Source: Flavobacterium seoulense (lineage in GTDB: Bacteria > Bacteroidota > Bacteroidia > Flavobacteriales > Flavobacteriaceae). From it: DNA of 64,000 nt. How positions within the stretch are numbered: position 1 is the stretch's first letter; every line of letters begins with the position of its first letter. Made by a program: the position numbers and the translations under genes. The notes under the pieces are model-generated. The model did not search any database. It had not been told where the DNA came from and worked only from the letters and a program-made list of their open reading frames with translations. This document shows positions 63,660 to 64,000 of the stretch, one piece after another. The stretch lies in the NCBI RefSeq assembly GCF_000695795.1, contig NZ_JNCA01000011.1, forward strand, positions 124,001 through 188,000, given 5' to 3'.

Positions 63660-64000
63660 TTATTTATTATACTTTTCTTCTGAATTATCTATCGGAGTTT
63701 TCGGATCATTGATTACCATTTTCGCGATATCATCTTTACGCATATACACAACTCCGGTTTTGGTTTTGGTATATTTTATAAATTGTTCCATAGCGTTCAT
63801 CATTGCCGGAGTTCCCCCAATTCTATCGTGAAAACTGATGCTCATCATTCTGCGTTTTGTTGCTCCTTCTGCATACAATTGGTCAAATTCCATTTTTAAT
63901 TGTGCTAAAAACTGATCAGGACTCCAGTGTTTTCCTTCCACATTTACAATATCATTATTGCGAAGCGTGTAAGGGACAATTACAAAGTTTTTTCCCCGTA
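63660..64000 (-). CDS. Polysaccharide deacetylase family protein (5' partial)
   Basis: The frame is open through the right edge, so this is the C-terminal part of a longer gene; a GTG at 63941 is internal and not the start. Visible sequence begins RGKNFVIVPYTLRNNDIV and continues through WSPDQFLAQLKMEFDQLY, RMMSISFHDRIGGTPAMM and a C-terminal amphipathic tail. The YTLRNND and late HDRIGG pattern is that of the PuuE-like branch of NodB deacetylases (allantoinase/urate catabolism type) rather than a chitin deacetylase. First visible gene of the reductase unit. Confidence 0.85.
   Translation of the reverse strand, partial: RGKNFVIVPYTLRNNDIVNVEGKHWSPDQFLAQLKMEFDQLYAEGATKRRMMSISFHDRIGGTPAMMNAMEQFIKYTKTKTGVVYMRKDDIAKMVINDPKTPIDNSEEKYNK

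Noticed and set aside
1..64000. CRISPR arrays, insertion-sequence transposases, rRNA genes and intact tRNAs
   Set aside because: None was seen; the only repeat arrays are operator half-sites and protein-coding repeats.

Overview
The window looks like a piece of a Flavobacterium-like Bacteroidota chromosome. It is AT-rich. It carries SusC/SusD pairs, a hybrid two-component regulator (HTCS), a type IX secretion C-terminal domain, the two-domain NagB of Bacteroidota, and promoters with a -7 element close to TAnnTTTG. No tRNA, rRNA or CRISPR array was seen; one possible tRNA 3' relic is noted.

Layout. (1) 1-3744, plus strand: the end of a hybrid histidine kinase with three receivers, a stand-alone receiver, CheR and a CheB lacking its receiver. 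An AraC-regulator relic and a terminator follow. (2) 4496-15965: a stress and repair block. It holds a YciF-like ferritin-fold protein and large-subunit catalase, a zinc dehydrogenase whose C-terminus has been lost to an internal deletion, a FAD/Rieske oxidoreductase with an SDR, Ku convergent with the three-domain DNA ligase D, a small membrane protein and an MscS channel. (3) 15966-16986: a decayed locus with a nagB tail relic behind a polysaccharide-type promoter, and a nested inverted repeat that may derive from a tRNA 3' end. (4) 16987-60876, all minus strand: a large glycosaminoglycan utilisation locus. (5) 61518-64000: an old-yellow-enzyme reductase, a quinone-oxidoreductase-like protein and a partial polysaccharide deacetylase.

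How the glycosaminoglycan locus should work. Heparin lyase III (PL12, very close to Pedobacter HepC), a heparin-lyase-I-type protein (PL13), three PL8-superfamily lyases, a DUF4962/heparinase II-III lyase and two sulfatases depolymerise and desulfate chains. SusC/SusD import oligosaccharides. Two GH88 enzymes remove the unsaturated uronic acid. A fucosidase and a RhaM-type mutarotase suggest that some substrate is fucosylated. KduD handles keto-uronate, an MFS sugar permease imports sugar, a ROK kinase phosphorylates it, and NagB deaminates glucosamine 6-phosphate. The HTCS is the likely regulator.

Main discovery. Six transcription units of the locus, plus the dead nagB relic, share one promoter design read on the minus strand. 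Two direct half-sites (core AATTYRAA or a close variant) lie exactly 21 bp apart, followed by a -7-like box (TAAATTTG, TAAATTCG or TAACTTCG) at exactly the same distance in all seven. An eighth, weaker copy precedes the ROK kinase. This looks like the operator of the HTCS regulon and defines its members.
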